Source: Mucilaginibacter sp. SMC90 | Lineage (GTDB): Bacteria; Bacteroidota; Bacteroidia; Sphingobacteriales; Sphingobacteriaceae | NCBI RefSeq assembly: GCF_022811725.1 | Contig: NZ_CP094527.1 | Location: 1,736,001 to 1,800,000 of the forward strand | DNA length: 64,000 bases | Reading direction: 5' to 3' | Shown: positions 27,559-36,222 of the stretch, in pieces | Layout of the letters: the number at the start of each line of letters is the position of its first letter | Numbering within the stretch: position 1 is the stretch's first letter | Notes under the pieces: model-generated | Told to the model about the DNA's origin: nothing | Databases searched by the model: none | What the model saw: only the letters and a program-made list of their open reading frames with translations | Program-made: the position numbers and the translations under genes

Positions 27559-28665
27559 ATGGCTGACAATAAAGTAAAAGAAATATATGAATTTAGACAA
27601 AGCATCTGGCTGGATTTTATAGACCGCGCCATTATGCGCACGGGTAAGCTGCAGCAGATGATCGATCAGGACGGCTTACGGGGTGTAACCTCCAACCCGG
27701 CAATATTTGAAAAGGCATTCGCTTCCAGTGCCGATTACGATGAGGATATAGCTGCCCGTGCGGACAGCGAACTGAGTGATGAGCAAGTATTTTACGAATT
27801 GGCCATCAGCGATATTCAAAAGGCGGCTGATCTGTTTGACGGCGTTTACAATGACAAAGTGGTGGGTGCCGATGGATTTGTGAGCTTGGAAGTATCACCT
27901 GAACTGGCGCTGGAGACAGAGAACACGATCCGCCAGGCACTGGACCTTTGGAAAAGAGTTGACCGGAAAAATGTTATGATCAAAATCCCGGGCACCAAAC
28001 CCTGTTTGCCTGCGATCCGCAAAGCTATTGCTTCGGGTCTGAACGTCAACGTAACATTGTTATTCGGATTAGAGCGCTACAAAGCCGTGACTGATGCCTA
28101 TATTAGCGGACTGGAAGACAGGCTGACAAAAGGAGAAACCATTAACGGGATTGCCTCGGTCGCGAGTTTCTTTTTAAGCCGTATCGATATTCTGGTAGAT
28201 CCGATGCTGGAAGAAAAGGGATTTAAAGATTTGAAGGGAGAGACAGCCATTGCCTTGGCAAAAGCAGCTTACGCTATTTATAAGCGCGTGTTTAGCGGGG
28301 AACGCTGGCAGAGATTGGCTGAACAGGGAGCTAAACCACAGCGCTTGCTTTGGGCTAGCACCGGCGTGAAGGATCCTGCGGTTAAAGACACCAAATATAT
28401 TGAGGCACTGATAGGTCCGGACACCGTTGACACTGCGCCATTGGATACCATCAATGCTTTCCGCGATCATGGCATCGTAAATCCCACTCTGGAAAGCGGA
28501 TTAGAAACTGCAGGCAACACGTTGCGCCAAGTAAAAAATGCAGGGATTGACCTGGAGGTCATAAGTCAGCAATTAGAGTCCGAAGGCATACAAAAATTTA
28601 AGGAGCCGTATCAAAAAATGCTGCAGGCTATTGCAACAAAAAGGAAGAAGAAACAGGAAGTATAA
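27559..28665 (+). CDS. tal: Transaldolase
   Basis: 368 residues from ATG 27559 (MADNKVKEIYEFRQSIWLDF); the frame is open to 27484 but those codons are unlike the family. Landmarks are LRGVTSNPAIFEKAF, the Schiff-base lysine in VMIKIPGTKP, NVNVTLLFGLERYKAV, ASVASFFLSRIDILVD and LLWASTGVKDP. Transaldolase moves a dihydroxyacetone unit between sugar phosphates in the non-oxidative pentose phosphate path and so supports NADPH supply under stress. The Fpg-like gene starts 17 bp downstream. Confidence 0.93.
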   Translation: MADNKVKEIYEFRQSIWLDFIDRAIMRTGKLQQMIDQDGLRGVTSNPAIFEKAFASSADYDEDIAARADSELSDEQVFYELAISDIQKAADLFDGVYNDKVVGADGFVSLEVSPELALETENTIRQALDLWKRVDRKNVMIKIPGTKPCLPAIRKAIASGLNVNVTLLFGLERYKAVTDAYISGLEDRLTKGETINGIASVASFFLSRIDILVDPMLEEKGFKDLKGETAIALAKAAYAIYKRVFSGERWQRLAEQGAKPQRLLWASTGVKDPAVKDTKYIEALIGPDTVDTAPLDTINAFRDHGIVNPTLESGLETAGNTLRQVKNAGIDLEVISQQLESEGIQKFKEPYQKMLQAIATKRKKKQEV

Positions 28666-28682
28666 TTTAAAAACAAGTCATT

Positions 28683-29456
28683 ATGCCCGAAATACCTGAC
28701 CTGAATATATTCTGTGATAATTTAGGCAAACGCCTGGTGGGCAAAAAGCTCACAAGCATCCGCATCCTAGTAGACCGCAGGCTTAAACTGCCGGGAACTG
28801 CGTTTATAGAGGCGCTGGAAGGAAGGGAGCTAACTGCGATCAACCGCATAGGCAAGCAGTTGTACTTCGTCTTTGGAAAAGCGCATACGTTAAGTGTTCA
28901 ATTGATGCTGTACGGCTCGATGCATTGGTATGAGGGTAAGAACGAAAATAAGTTTACCCTCGCTGAGTTTGTGTTCTCCGATGAAATCGGACTGGCCATT
29001 ACGGACTGGCAGAAAGCAGTGATCCTAACACTTGATCCGGAGATATCGGAGGTGCCGGACGCAATGCATTTACCTGGTGATCATCTTACCAAGGCGTTAA
29101 AGGAGATCAACAAACCAATCAAAACTGTACTACAGGAGGGGAAGTTGGTCCAGGGAATAGGCAATGCCTATGTCGACGAAATCCTTTACGAAGCCAACAT
29201 CTCTCCATTTTCCATAGCCGGCAAGATCCCTGAAAAGAATATTCATATCCTGACGAAAGCCATCGGAAAAGTGCTTACCGATGCTGAAACGCATATTCGC
29301 AAGAACTTTCCGGAAACCATTACCGAAAAAGAACGCGACTTTTTAAAGGTACACCTGCCCAGACATAAGGTCACACCGAAAGGCGAAGATATCCTGGTGA
29401 CGGAGATTGCCAAACGGAAAACATATTACACGGCAGGCCAGGAACTGTTTGAATAA
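28683..29456 (+). CDS. Fpg/Nei-family DNA glycosylase lacking zinc finger
   Basis: 257 residues. N-terminus MPEIPDLNIF keeps the catalytic Pro2 and Glu3; the lysine of the beta hairpin is in NRIGKQLYFVF; H2TH motif GIGNAYVDEILYEANISPF. The C-terminal finger region (HKVTPKGEDI, then RKTYYTAGQELFE) has no cysteines, so the usual C4 zinc finger is replaced by a zincless finger, as in NEIL1-like enzymes. It would excise oxidised bases with AP-lyase activity. In operon with transaldolase. Confidence 0.88.
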   Translation: MPEIPDLNIFCDNLGKRLVGKKLTSIRILVDRRLKLPGTAFIEALEGRELTAINRIGKQLYFVFGKAHTLSVQLMLYGSMHWYEGKNENKFTLAEFVFSDEIGLAITDWQKAVILTLDPEISEVPDAMHLPGDHLTKALKEINKPIKTVLQEGKLVQGIGNAYVDEILYEANISPFSIAGKIPEKNIHILTKAIGKVLTDAETHIRKNFPETITEKERDFLKVHLPRHKVTPKGEDILVTEIAKRKTYYTAGQELFE

Positions 29457-29523
29457 AGATATCAACGGCGTCGTTCCCAATGCTCATCAGCCGATACGTC
29501 AGTTGTACACAGGTCAGCGCATT

Positions 29524-30050
29524 TTAAAGTTCATGAGTATGTACTTCCGCGGCTATATCTTCCGGGGTGTATAGTATTCTTCAAGGAGGCGTATTTTCCG
29601 TTTGCTTCTGCGGTTTTCCAAAGTCGAAAAAATACACTGTCTGCTTCCGCTTTTCGTGTTCACCCGTACCCCGCTCTAGTACAGCATAATCATGCGTCGC
29701 ATCATATTTCTCACAACCTCTATAATTTGCGTAACGCCGGGCCCGGGTATAGCATATCTGCAAGTATTTCCGTGCCATATCCGCGCCTACAAAATTACCA
29801 TTGTCAAGATATTGCTCAAATAGATCAAAAATAAGTTGACTGCTTTTTTCGGCTATAGTCTTTGTGCGGAACCCGCCAATGGTGTCCGACATCACTTTGT
29901 ATGGTTCACAGATCAAAACACCCTGTTCTCCTTTGCCCACCTGATATGGTTCAGGATGCTTCTGGTCATCAACGCCGGCCTTCCATGGATTATTTGTACC
30001 ATCAAAATCAACAGCTAAATCAAGGCCCTGTTTCGGTTTAGCAAACTTGT
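29524..30050 (-). pseudogene. DUF4385 gene, multiply frameshifted
   Basis: The best frame reads KFAKPKQGLDLAVDFDGTNN, PWKAGV, GKGEQGVLICEPYK, VGADMARKYLQICYTRARRY and VLERGTGEHEK, the DUF4385 pattern, but lacks any ATG upstream (stop TAA at 30091-30093). After HEK one frame over continues AEADSVFFRLWKTAEANGK, YASL; a third frame gives YTPEDIAAEVHTHEL and TAA 29524-29526. So at least two frameshifts plus a lost start. A GTG at 29940 opens a 119-codon partial frame, but it is not a normal start for this family. Function of the family unknown. Confidence 0.75.
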
Positions 30051-30096
30051 TGGAATAAAATTTGTTAAGTTTTAAGAAAACATAAAAGCATTACCT

Positions 30097-30258
30097 ATGA
30101 GCACACGAGGAAGTAAAGTGGAAAGAAATTCGGTATCGGATCAGCCACACGAAATCAAGTATGAAGCAAATAAAGAAGGGACAAGCCGGCAGACAATAAA
30201 GGATGCTAAAAAATCTGCTGGTAATCAGCGGGGTGCTATCGAAAAGAAAATTATATAA
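30097..30258 (+). CDS. DUF3606-like small protein
   Basis: 53 residues: MSTRGSKVERNSVSDQPHEI, KYEANKEGTSRQTIKDAKKS, ending RGAIEKKII. The order HE-x-KY-x-A-x-x-x-G-x-S-x-x-x-I-x-x-A-x-x-x-x-G-N is that of DUF3606, a tiny helical family of unknown function found in soil bacteria with stress genes. A hairpin follows at 30277. Confidence 0.7.
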   Translation: MSTRGSKVERNSVSDQPHEIKYEANKEGTSRQTIKDAKKSAGNQRGAIEKKII

Positions 30259-30276
30259 CTTACGTTTTAAACTAAC

Positions 30277-30303
30277 GCAAAGCCCCGTTCTAAGCGGCTT
30301 TGC
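30277..30303 (+). terminator. Terminator-like hairpin
   Basis: Perfect arms GCAAAGCC and GGCTTTGC with an 11-base loop, 19 bp after the DUF3606 stop. There is no T run, so termination strength is doubtful. It shares the TTTTAAACTAACG lead-in with the 9745-9770 terminator. Confidence 0.5.
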
Positions 30304-30318
30304 CGCCTATACAAAAAA

Positions 30319-30540
30319 ATGAGTAGTGCATTTGTGAAAGAGGGTGACTCCGAACAGTTAAAGGACATCGCGCCGAACATGGCCTCATTGTTGATATTTT
30401 TAAAGCGCGAATACGGCGGGCCAATGCATGAGTTACGTGCCCATGTTCATGAAAAATTCCGGAAGGAAGTACACGAAATGAGCGATGGTTTGGGCTATAT
30501 GATCAATGACGACAACCAATGGCAAATTGTTTTTGACTAG
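30319..30540 (+). CDS. Small hypothetical protein
   Basis: 73 residues: MSSAFVKEGDSEQLKDIAPN, a helix LLIFLKREYGG, and HEKFRKEVHEMSDGLGYMIN ending DNQWQIVFD. Soluble. Not recognised. It belongs to a run of very small genes (30097-30811) on the plus strand, a common arrangement for stress-regulon proteins, though no function follows from this. Confidence 0.6.
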   Translation: MSSAFVKEGDSEQLKDIAPNMASLLIFLKREYGGPMHELRAHVHEKFRKEVHEMSDGLGYMINDDNQWQIVFD

Positions 30541-30622
30541 TAATATGCAAAATGACGTGTTTTAAGCGATCTCAGCTAACACAAATTTAGTCAATCACTT
30601 GTTGATGGTGAAAAGGAGTATT

Positions 30623-30811
30623 ATGCCATGGTATAACGGGGATTATCCGCCATCTTATAAGAACCAGCCTAAGAAGATCAGGGAAAAGGCTACAGAAATT
30701 GCCAATGAGGTGTTGAAAACAACGGGAAACGAAGGCGAAGCCATCGCCACGGGGCTTAAGCAGGCCCGGAAACATTTTGCAAACGAAAAGAAAGCAAAAT
30801 CCGATGATTAA
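30623..30811 (+). CDS. Small conserved protein (MPWYNGDYP type)
   Basis: 62 residues from ATG 30623, preceded by an unusually good Shine-Dalgarno AAAAGGAG. MPWYNGDYPPSYKNQPKKIR then a helix REKATEIANEVLKTTGNEGE and IATGLKQARKHF. Small proteins with MPW-x-x-x-DYP-x-S-x-KN and a repeated EGEAIA-x-x-x-x-QAR segment are common in soil bacteria; I know no function. It overlaps the following DUF1810 pseudogene by 8 bp. Confidence 0.7.
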   Translation: MPWYNGDYPPSYKNQPKKIREKATEIANEVLKTTGNEGEAIATGLKQARKHFANEKKAKSDD

Positions 30812-31225
30812 GGTGACCGGTCTTGAAAAGTTTCTGGAAGCGCAGGAACGGGATTACCATATGCTTTTGCCGAAATTAAAACAGGGCGTAAACGCAGCCA
30901 TTGGATGTGGTATATCTTTCCGCAGATCGAACGGCTCGGGGGTAGTAGTATGTCCCGGCGTTTCGCGATTGGGGATTTGAATGAAGCTACGGCTTACCTG
31001 GCACACCCTGTACTTGGACGCAGGTTGATCGACATCAGCAATGCACTATTGGATTTACCCGGTTATAACGCGACTGAGGTCATGGGAAGCCCTGATGACG
31101 TGAAACTTAGATCTTCCATGACCTTGTTTGCCCTTGTTCCCGGCACAAACCAGGTATTTGAAGCAGTGCTCCAAAAATACTTTCATGGCGAAAAGGATAA
31201 GGCGACTTTAGAATTGGTAAAATAG
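30804..31225 (+). pseudogene. DUF1810 protein, frameshifted copy
   Basis: ATG 30804: MIKVTGLEKFLEAQERDYHM, LLPKLKQGV, then the frame is lost; one frame over continues KRSHWMWYIFPQIERLGGSS, FAIGDLNEATAYL, GSPDDVKLRSSMTLFALVPG and stops at TAG 31225. The lesion is one missing A in GTAAACGC near 30890. Apart from this single shift the gene is intact relative to the copy at 20340-20765, so it is a recent lesion or a sequencing error. Confidence 0.8.
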
Positions 31226-31246
31226 TAGTTAGCCAAAGAGAATTGA

Positions 31247-32020
31247 TCAGTCCTCAAGTGTTACCCACACAGGTGCGTGATCACTGCTGTGCTCCAATCC
31301 GCGTATATGCCGATCGATTCCCGCTGATGATACCCTGGCAAGCACTTGCTCATTCATTAGAAAATGATCCAGGCGAAGCCCTGCATCCCGATTATAGGCG
31401 TTACGAAGATAATCCCAAAAAGTGTAAACCCGATCATCCGGATATAGTTTGCGGATAACGTCCGTCCAGCCTTGTTTTAACAGCGTCTCGAATAGCTTAC
31501 GTACTTCAGGCCTGAACAAGGCATTGTTCCTGTACTTTTCCGGCTTATAAGTATCCAAGTCTGTTGGTATGATATTAAAATCCCCAATCAGGGCAACAGG
31601 CAATCCAAAACTTAGCAGTTTTTTAGTATGAACTATCAGTCGATTGATCCACTTTAGTTTATAATCAAATTTGGGCCCTGGATAGGGGTTGCCGTTAGGA
31701 AGGTACAGGCAACCAATAACAACGCCGTTGATAAAAGCTTCGATGTACCTGCTATGTGTATCTTCAGTGTCGTTGTCCAGCCCCCGCCTTGTTTCTTTGA
31801 TTTCGCCGTATTTCGAAAGGATAGCCACCCCGTTCCAGTTTTGCTGACCCAGCCAGATCGCATGGTAGCCAGCCTCAAGCAGGGCTTGCCTTGGAAACCG
31901 GTCGCCCGGAGTTTTCAGCTCCTGCAGGCAGACTACGTCAGGTCTTGCTTCCGCAAGCCAATACAACAGGTTCGGTAGTCGCCCATTGATACCGTTGATA
32001 TTATAAGTTGCGATCTTCAA
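31247..32020 (-). CDS. xth: Exodeoxyribonuclease III
   Basis: 257 residues of the endonuclease/exonuclease/phosphatase fold: MKIATYNINGINGRLPNLLY, the metal Glu in VVCLQELKT, WNGVAILSKY, ALIGDFNIIPTDLD, VYTFWDYLRNAYNRDAGLRL and the catalytic H in SSDHAPVW. ExoIII cleaves abasic sites and trims 3' ends in base-excision repair. It is the last gene of a minus operon with Ku, 5 bp after the 141-residue unknown gene, linking end processing with double-strand break repair. Confidence 0.92.
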   Translation of the reverse strand: MKIATYNINGINGRLPNLLYWLAEARPDVVCLQELKTPGDRFPRQALLEAGYHAIWLGQQNWNGVAILSKYGEIKETRRGLDNDTEDTHSRYIEAFINGVVIGCLYLPNGNPYPGPKFDYKLKWINRLIVHTKKLLSFGLPVALIGDFNIIPTDLDTYKPEKYRNNALFRPEVRKLFETLLKQGWTDVIRKLYPDDRVYTFWDYLRNAYNRDAGLRLDHFLMNEQVLARVSSAGIDRHIRGLEHSSDHAPVWVTLED

Positions 32021-32025
32021 AGACC

Positions 32026-32451
32026 TTAACTTAAACTTCCGGGATTTAAAGGCAGATCTTCAGGCGGATTAGCGCTTTCGGGAAATTCATCATGGAGAAT
32101 ATGATTTTTCTGCTCCTGGTCCGGAGACCGGTAATTCGTAATAAATTCCACTAATGCAACCTGCTCATGATGCGAAAGCAGGCTGCCTTCATATTTCCAT
32201 GCAGTGGCTGATAGCTGGATCTTTCCTAAATAATCAGGATTCCGGTCATCCGGAAGATCATCAGCCTGACCCTCGTTTTCTGCCGGTTCCGTAAACAGAT
32301 GCGTTTCATCAGCAAAAGCGTCTTTATAAATTTTGAAAAGCCCGGTAGGATGAAGCTTTCCCTTAGCGTCTTTGTGCAATGCCGGTTCGATGATCACATA
32401 ACGGTCACTGCCGTCAGCGAGGGGAATATGAGTTTGGACTGGGTTGATCAT
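32026..32451 (-). CDS. Hypothetical protein in the Ku operon
   Basis: 141 residues: MINPVQTHIPLADGSDRYVI, IEPALHKDAKGKLHPTGLFK, a long acidic stretch (NEGQADDLPDDRNPDYLGKI) and LSHHEQVALVEFI. Soluble, acidic, no recognised domain. It lies between Ku (1 bp away) and exonuclease III (5 bp away), so a role in the same repair process is plausible from context only. Confidence 0.7.
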   Translation of the reverse strand: MINPVQTHIPLADGSDRYVIIEPALHKDAKGKLHPTGLFKIYKDAFADETHLFTEPAENEGQADDLPDDRNPDYLGKIQLSATAWKYEGSLLSHHEQVALVEFITNYRSPDQEQKNHILHDEFPESANPPEDLPLNPGSLS

Positions 32452-32452
32452 A

Positions 32453-33223
32453 TTAAGCTTGTTTTTTACTTTGCAGACTGTTCATCAGTTGTTCGTAAAG
32501 GTCATCATTTTTAGAAGCTTTCGGTTTCAACTTTTTGATGGTTGGTCGTTTGCCTTTTGCTTTGGCTTCAATGATCTTTAATAATTCCGTATGATACTCA
32601 TCTTTATATTTGGAAAGGTCCAGCTTTTCGGCATATTGGTTGATCAGCGCCAGTCCCATGTCTAGTTCTTTTTTTGTCACTTCGATCTTATCATCAAGAT
32701 TCAGTTCGCTTTGGTCTCGGATCTGCTGCTGGAAACGGATTCGGGTAACGACAATATCTTTTTCAACAGGGTGAACGATGCAAAGGCTTTCGGTGCTTCG
32801 CAGCACGAATCGCGCTAAACCCGCCTTTTTAGATTTTTTAAGCGCTTCCAGCAGCAACGCGTATGCCTTGTTTTTTTTTGTGGCAGGCTCTGTATAATAG
32901 GAGGATTCGTAATACATCGGGTTAACCGAATCAATATCAACGAAACTTTCGATCTCGATCACTTTGCTTTTCTCTGGGGCTGCCGCCTGGAAGTCGGCAT
33001 CTTCAACGATCACATAATCATCATCATATTTATAACCTTTCACAATCTTATCATAGGGGACTTCTTTTTTGGTATGTTCGTTTACCCGCATAAATTTGAT
33101 GTTCGCATGGTCCCGGCTGTCCAGCATATCCAGGTCTAAAGAAGAAGTTTGCACGGCCGAAAATAGTTTAATGGGAATGCTCACCAGCCCGAAGCCAATC
33201 GAGCCTGTCCAGATTGATCTCAT
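32453..33223 (-). CDS. ku: Ku protein (bacterial NHEJ)
   Basis: 256 residues. MRSIWTGSIGFGLVSIPIKL is the bacterial Ku N-terminus; the beta-barrel core follows (VPYDKIVKGYKYDDDYVIVE, SYYTEPA, AYALLLEALKKSKKAGLARF) and the C-terminus is basic (KAKGKRPTIKKLKPKASK). Ku homodimers thread onto double-strand DNA ends and recruit LigD. No ligD is seen in this window. Overlaps the upstream 90-residue gene by ATGA and is followed by a hypothetical gene and exonuclease III. Confidence 0.95.
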   Translation of the reverse strand: MRSIWTGSIGFGLVSIPIKLFSAVQTSSLDLDMLDSRDHANIKFMRVNEHTKKEVPYDKIVKGYKYDDDYVIVEDADFQAAAPEKSKVIEIESFVDIDSVNPMYYESSYYTEPATKKNKAYALLLEALKKSKKAGLARFVLRSTESLCIVHPVEKDIVVTRIRFQQQIRDQSELNLDDKIEVTKKELDMGLALINQYAEKLDLSKYKDEYHTELLKIIEAKAKGKRPTIKKLKPKASKNDDLYEQLMNSLQSKKQA

Positions 33224-33492
33224 AACTTTATTTTTTTAATGTTATCGTTAACGCCGTAAGGATGGTGAGATTCTATCTGCTCCGCCAACAAGTGGAGAAA
33301 AGCTTCCTCTATGCGGCTGGGGTTTTGACAGATGTGCAGGAACTGGTGATCGTCAGGTTCGAAACTGGCTACAAATTTCCCTTCCTCAAAAACTTTAAAC
33401 TTGCAGTTTTCGCCGTCATGATGGAGGTATTCACCAACCTCGAACTGCCTTACTTCTTTGTTTTTACGGATAGTTATCAAATAATTTTCCAT
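33220..33492 (-). CDS. Small hypothetical protein before Ku
   Basis: 90 residues: MENYLITIRKNKEVRQFEVG, EYLHHDGENCKFKVFEEGKF, FEPDDHQFLHICQNP and a helix LLAEQIESHHPYG. Beta-rich then helical, soluble. It overlaps Ku by 4 bp, so is coupled to it. Not recognised. Confidence 0.7.
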   Translation of the reverse strand: MENYLITIRKNKEVRQFEVGEYLHHDGENCKFKVFEEGKFVASFEPDDHQFLHICQNPSRIEEAFLHLLAEQIESHHPYGVNDNIKKIKL

Positions 33493-33507
33493 TGTCCTTC
33501 TCTGATA

Positions 33508-33774
33508 TTAAGCGGCAGGTTTTAGCCGATGAATAGCAGTAACCTGATCCAAAAGCATGTAGGCACTGGTATGCTCAATCCTTTTCAAAACGTCGCGGAT
33601 AACAGGGTCGATGATATCGCCTGACCCGGCATACGTCCAGCTATGACTGTTCTCCCTTCGGGCCAATACGACTTCGGAACCTTCTCTGATCAGAAAGTAT
33701 AACTCTTCTTTGTCGGCAAGTGCGGTTATCTCGAACTCATGCCTTTTATTTTTATAAACGGTTTGTAATAACAT
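33508..33774 (-). CDS. Small hypothetical protein, first gene of the Ku operon
   Basis: 88 residues: MLLQTVYKNKRHEFEITALA, LYFLIREGSEVVLARRENSH, IIDPVIRDVLKRIEHTSAYM. Beta sheet plus helix, soluble. It heads the Ku operon, 15 bp before the next gene. Not recognised. The stretch 33775-34057 upstream has no gene and should hold the operon promoter. Confidence 0.65.
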   Translation of the reverse strand: MLLQTVYKNKRHEFEITALADKEELYFLIREGSEVVLARRENSHSWTYAGSGDIIDPVIRDVLKRIEHTSAYMLLDQVTAIHRLKPAA

Positions 33775-34057
33775 GATGATAATAATTATGGTGTATTAAT
33801 ATGGTGCATTAAAAGGATACTAATAATGTGCCATAGCCTCCGGCTTACGTGTAAGAAGTTATTAATAAAAGATTTATGGTATCATTAGTGGTCAGGTCGC
33901 CCACATTTGACTACACAGTACATCGGTAAATAAAAAATTGAGTTAGCAATTGATGAAAACTGTTTTAGTAGTGGTCATGAACCGCAATTGTAACCAGCCT
34001 ATACAAGCATCAGTAATTATTATTGACTATGAAGGCGATGGCCGTCAGGAAAGCAAG

Positions 34058-34519
34058 CTATTGAAAACCGGTTCGGGTAAGCACCTTTATCGCAGCAATA
34101 TTTCGACGGTTGACCACAGCACCTAACTCAATGATCTCACGGTTCCCAAGCTTTCCGATCAGATCAGGCAATATGCTGGACATGATCTTTTTACCTCTTT
34201 CTGTTCCTGAAAGATAAAACTCAATGAAATATGGATAATTGTCCAGCCGATAATTATCCATAGCCACTTCCGGCGATAAAATATCTATTATTCCAAGTAG
34301 CTTACCGGATATTCTATCAGTTATAAAATGGATAAAGTTACGGCCGCAGTGAAAATTTAGAATAGCTGCCTTAAGCCACGTTTCAGCATCAGCCAGCGCG
34401 TTTATCCTTTTTTCCGGGATATAATACAGGGTATCATCATCTGATAGCAGCTGATAAATTTCCTTAACCAGCTTATCATACGTTTCATGTCTTCCGATCC
34501 GAACGGATGGATAAGGCAA
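34058..34519 (-). CDS. GNAT-family acetyltransferase, C-terminus short
   Basis: 153 residues. The GNAT core is visible in RNFIHFITDRISGKLLGIID, the beta4/alpha3 segment YPYFIEFYLSGTERGKKIMS, and the final NRRNIAAIKVLTRTGF typical of RimJ/RimL-like enzymes, which transfer acetyl from CoA to amines or protein N-termini. The usual last strand after GF is missing (stop right after TRTGFQ), so the protein may be truncated. The acceptor is unknown. Confidence 0.65.
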   Translation of the reverse strand: MPYPSVRIGRHETYDKLVKEIYQLLSDDDTLYYIPEKRINALADAETWLKAAILNFHCGRNFIHFITDRISGKLLGIIDILSPEVAMDNYRLDNYPYFIEFYLSGTERGKKIMSSILPDLIGKLGNREIIELGAVVNRRNIAAIKVLTRTGFQ

Positions 34520-34823
34520 TTTTTGTTTTCAAGGCAAACAGGTTGAAGCATGGGTGCAAAATAAACAGGGCAAATATACTGAGCAAGTTATTTTACTCAC
34601 ATTCGATATTTTGTATCGGTCATATAAATTGAAAATCATTCTCCGCAAAAATGCGGAGAATAATGCCGTTTTTCACCGCAGGGCATAGAAAGGGCGTCTC
34701 ATCGTTAAATTGTTCTTCTGCGGATGTTCAGGCTTTTAGCTCTAATTTACAGTTCGCTTTTTCTATTAATTTGCATAACTTTATAAAACACGCTAACTTA
34801 TCGCAGCCTGATTTGCCACAGCT

Positions 34824-35609
34824 ATGAAAACGACGACATTTCTTTTTTTGCTCTCCCTAAGCTGTCATTTTACTCAGGCGCAAGATTTCGATCGATATAA
34901 AAAAGCCACCTTTATCAAAGGTGCTGATACCTTACGTTACCGAATCCTGTATCCTGAAAATTATGATCCTGCAAGATCATATCCTTTGGTGATGTTCCTG
35001 CATGGCGCAGGGGAAAGGGGGCGGGATAACGGGCAGCAACTGAATAACCTCAGTGCTTTGTTTTTGAAGGATTCGACACAAAAAAAATATCCGGCCATTG
35101 TGGTTTTTCCGCAATGTCCTCCGGATAGTTTGTGGAATAGGTTTCCCGCTCCAAGGCCTGACACAACGACCGCTTATAACCGGGGTATGAATAAACTGGG
35201 GCTTTCTACGCCCGAACGTTTGGTAAAACTGCTAATGGATAGCCTGGTCAAAGCTAAAATCGCTGATAAAAGAAGGATTTATATCGGTGGCTTGTCTATG
35301 GGAGGCTTCGGAACCTATGATCTTATTGTCCATTACCCAACATACTTTGCTGCTGCAATTTCAATTTGCGGGCAAACCAATGTCCAATTATACCCCGAAA
35401 AAGCTGCTGGTGTACCATTGTGGATCTTTCATGGTGGAGATGATAATGTGATCGATCCGGGCCCGAACCGTCAGTTGGTCAAAGCCCTAAAAGCCACAGG
35501 TGCAAAAAATGTCAGATACACTGAATATCCGGGAGTCATGCATAACAGCTGGAATAATGCTTTTGAGGAACCGGGTTTGCTGCCTTGGTTATTTTCCTTT
35601 AAAAAATGA
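34824..35609 (+). CDS. Secreted alpha/beta-hydrolase (esterase-like)
   Basis: 261 residues with a signal peptide (MKTTTFLFLLSLSCHFTQAQ). Alpha/beta-hydrolase landmarks: YPLVMFLHGAGERGRDN (oxyanion region), nucleophile Ser in IYIGGLSMGGFGTYD, acid Asp in IFHGGDDNVIDP, and catalytic His in YPGVMHNSWN. Such proteins are annotated as prolyl-oligopeptidase/phospholipase-carboxylesterase-like; the substrate may be an acylated polysaccharide. Mono-cistronic, with an AT-rich upstream region. Confidence 0.88.
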   Translation: MKTTTFLFLLSLSCHFTQAQDFDRYKKATFIKGADTLRYRILYPENYDPARSYPLVMFLHGAGERGRDNGQQLNNLSALFLKDSTQKKYPAIVVFPQCPPDSLWNRFPAPRPDTTTAYNRGMNKLGLSTPERLVKLLMDSLVKAKIADKRRIYIGGLSMGGFGTYDLIVHYPTYFAAAISICGQTNVQLYPEKAAGVPLWIFHGGDDNVIDPGPNRQLVKALKATGAKNVRYTEYPGVMHNSWNNAFEEPGLLPWLFSFKK

Positions 35610-35640
35610 AGCGGCTATAGGTTTATCTGTGATCGGTCAG

Positions 35641-35781
35641 CTAAACTGTCCGCGGCTTGAATTGGTCTGATCGAAGGGAATAATAAAAGTTGTCACTTTT
35701 GATCAGGTGCCAGCCGTTTGAGATGTCCAGCGTCCAGCCGTCGCCTGAATTTCGGTTAAAAATTTTGTTTCTAATTTGGTA
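35641..35781 (-). pseudogene. Gene remnant without start codon
   Basis: A 46-codon frame on the minus strand (NRNSGDGWTLDISNGWHLIK, SDNFYYSLRSDQFKPRTV) ends at TAG 35641-35643, with a TAA just upstream of the first codon and no start. Protein-like but unidentified. The rest of the 35610-36027 gap shows nothing. Confidence 0.3.
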
Positions 35782-36027
35782 TTAATATCTCATAACTTAA
35801 CTGAAATCAGCTATACATCACTTTTTGGATGCATAAGTTAGTTCCCTAGATATCCCATTCATACAACTCTACCTACTGGATATCCAGAGGCCCCAGTTCC
35901 AAACTGCTATGTTCAATTTCCTGAACAGCTGTCGCGCCACTGATCAATTTATAACACGGTTGCGTTTGCCATTGCCATCGAAGCATACTTAAGGATTTCG
36001 TTAACAAGTAATTGTGACGTTGAAGTT

Positions 36028-36222
36028 TTATGACAACTGGTCTAATATTTCGTTGTAAGTCAAAACCACAAAATTACTATTGCTATTGGATATCCCTTTA
36101 ATGGTAAATTGAGCCTGAGTCGCAAATAGCTGTGCGGTCTTATTAGTGACGCGGTGCCCTTCTAAATAATTAACAAAATTTTCAAATTCTTTCTGTAGAA
36201 GGGGAACGACATAAATTTTCAT
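36028..36222 (-). CDS. Small hypothetical protein
   Basis: 64 residues: MKIYVVPLLQKEFENFVNYL, EGHRVTNKTAQLFATQAQFT, then SNSNFVVLTYNEILDQLS. Soluble. A good ATG and a plausible alpha-beta pattern, but AT-rich and isolated. Not recognised. Confidence 0.45.
   Translation of the reverse strand: MKIYVVPLLQKEFENFVNYLEGHRVTNKTAQLFATQAQFTIKGISNSNSNFVVLTYNEILDQLS

Noticed and set aside
33953..34126. 57-codon plus-strand ORF (MKTVLVVVMNRNCNQPIQAS)
   Set aside because: Overlaps the GNAT gene antisense over its second half, with no ribosome site or known family; kept only as a remote possibility.
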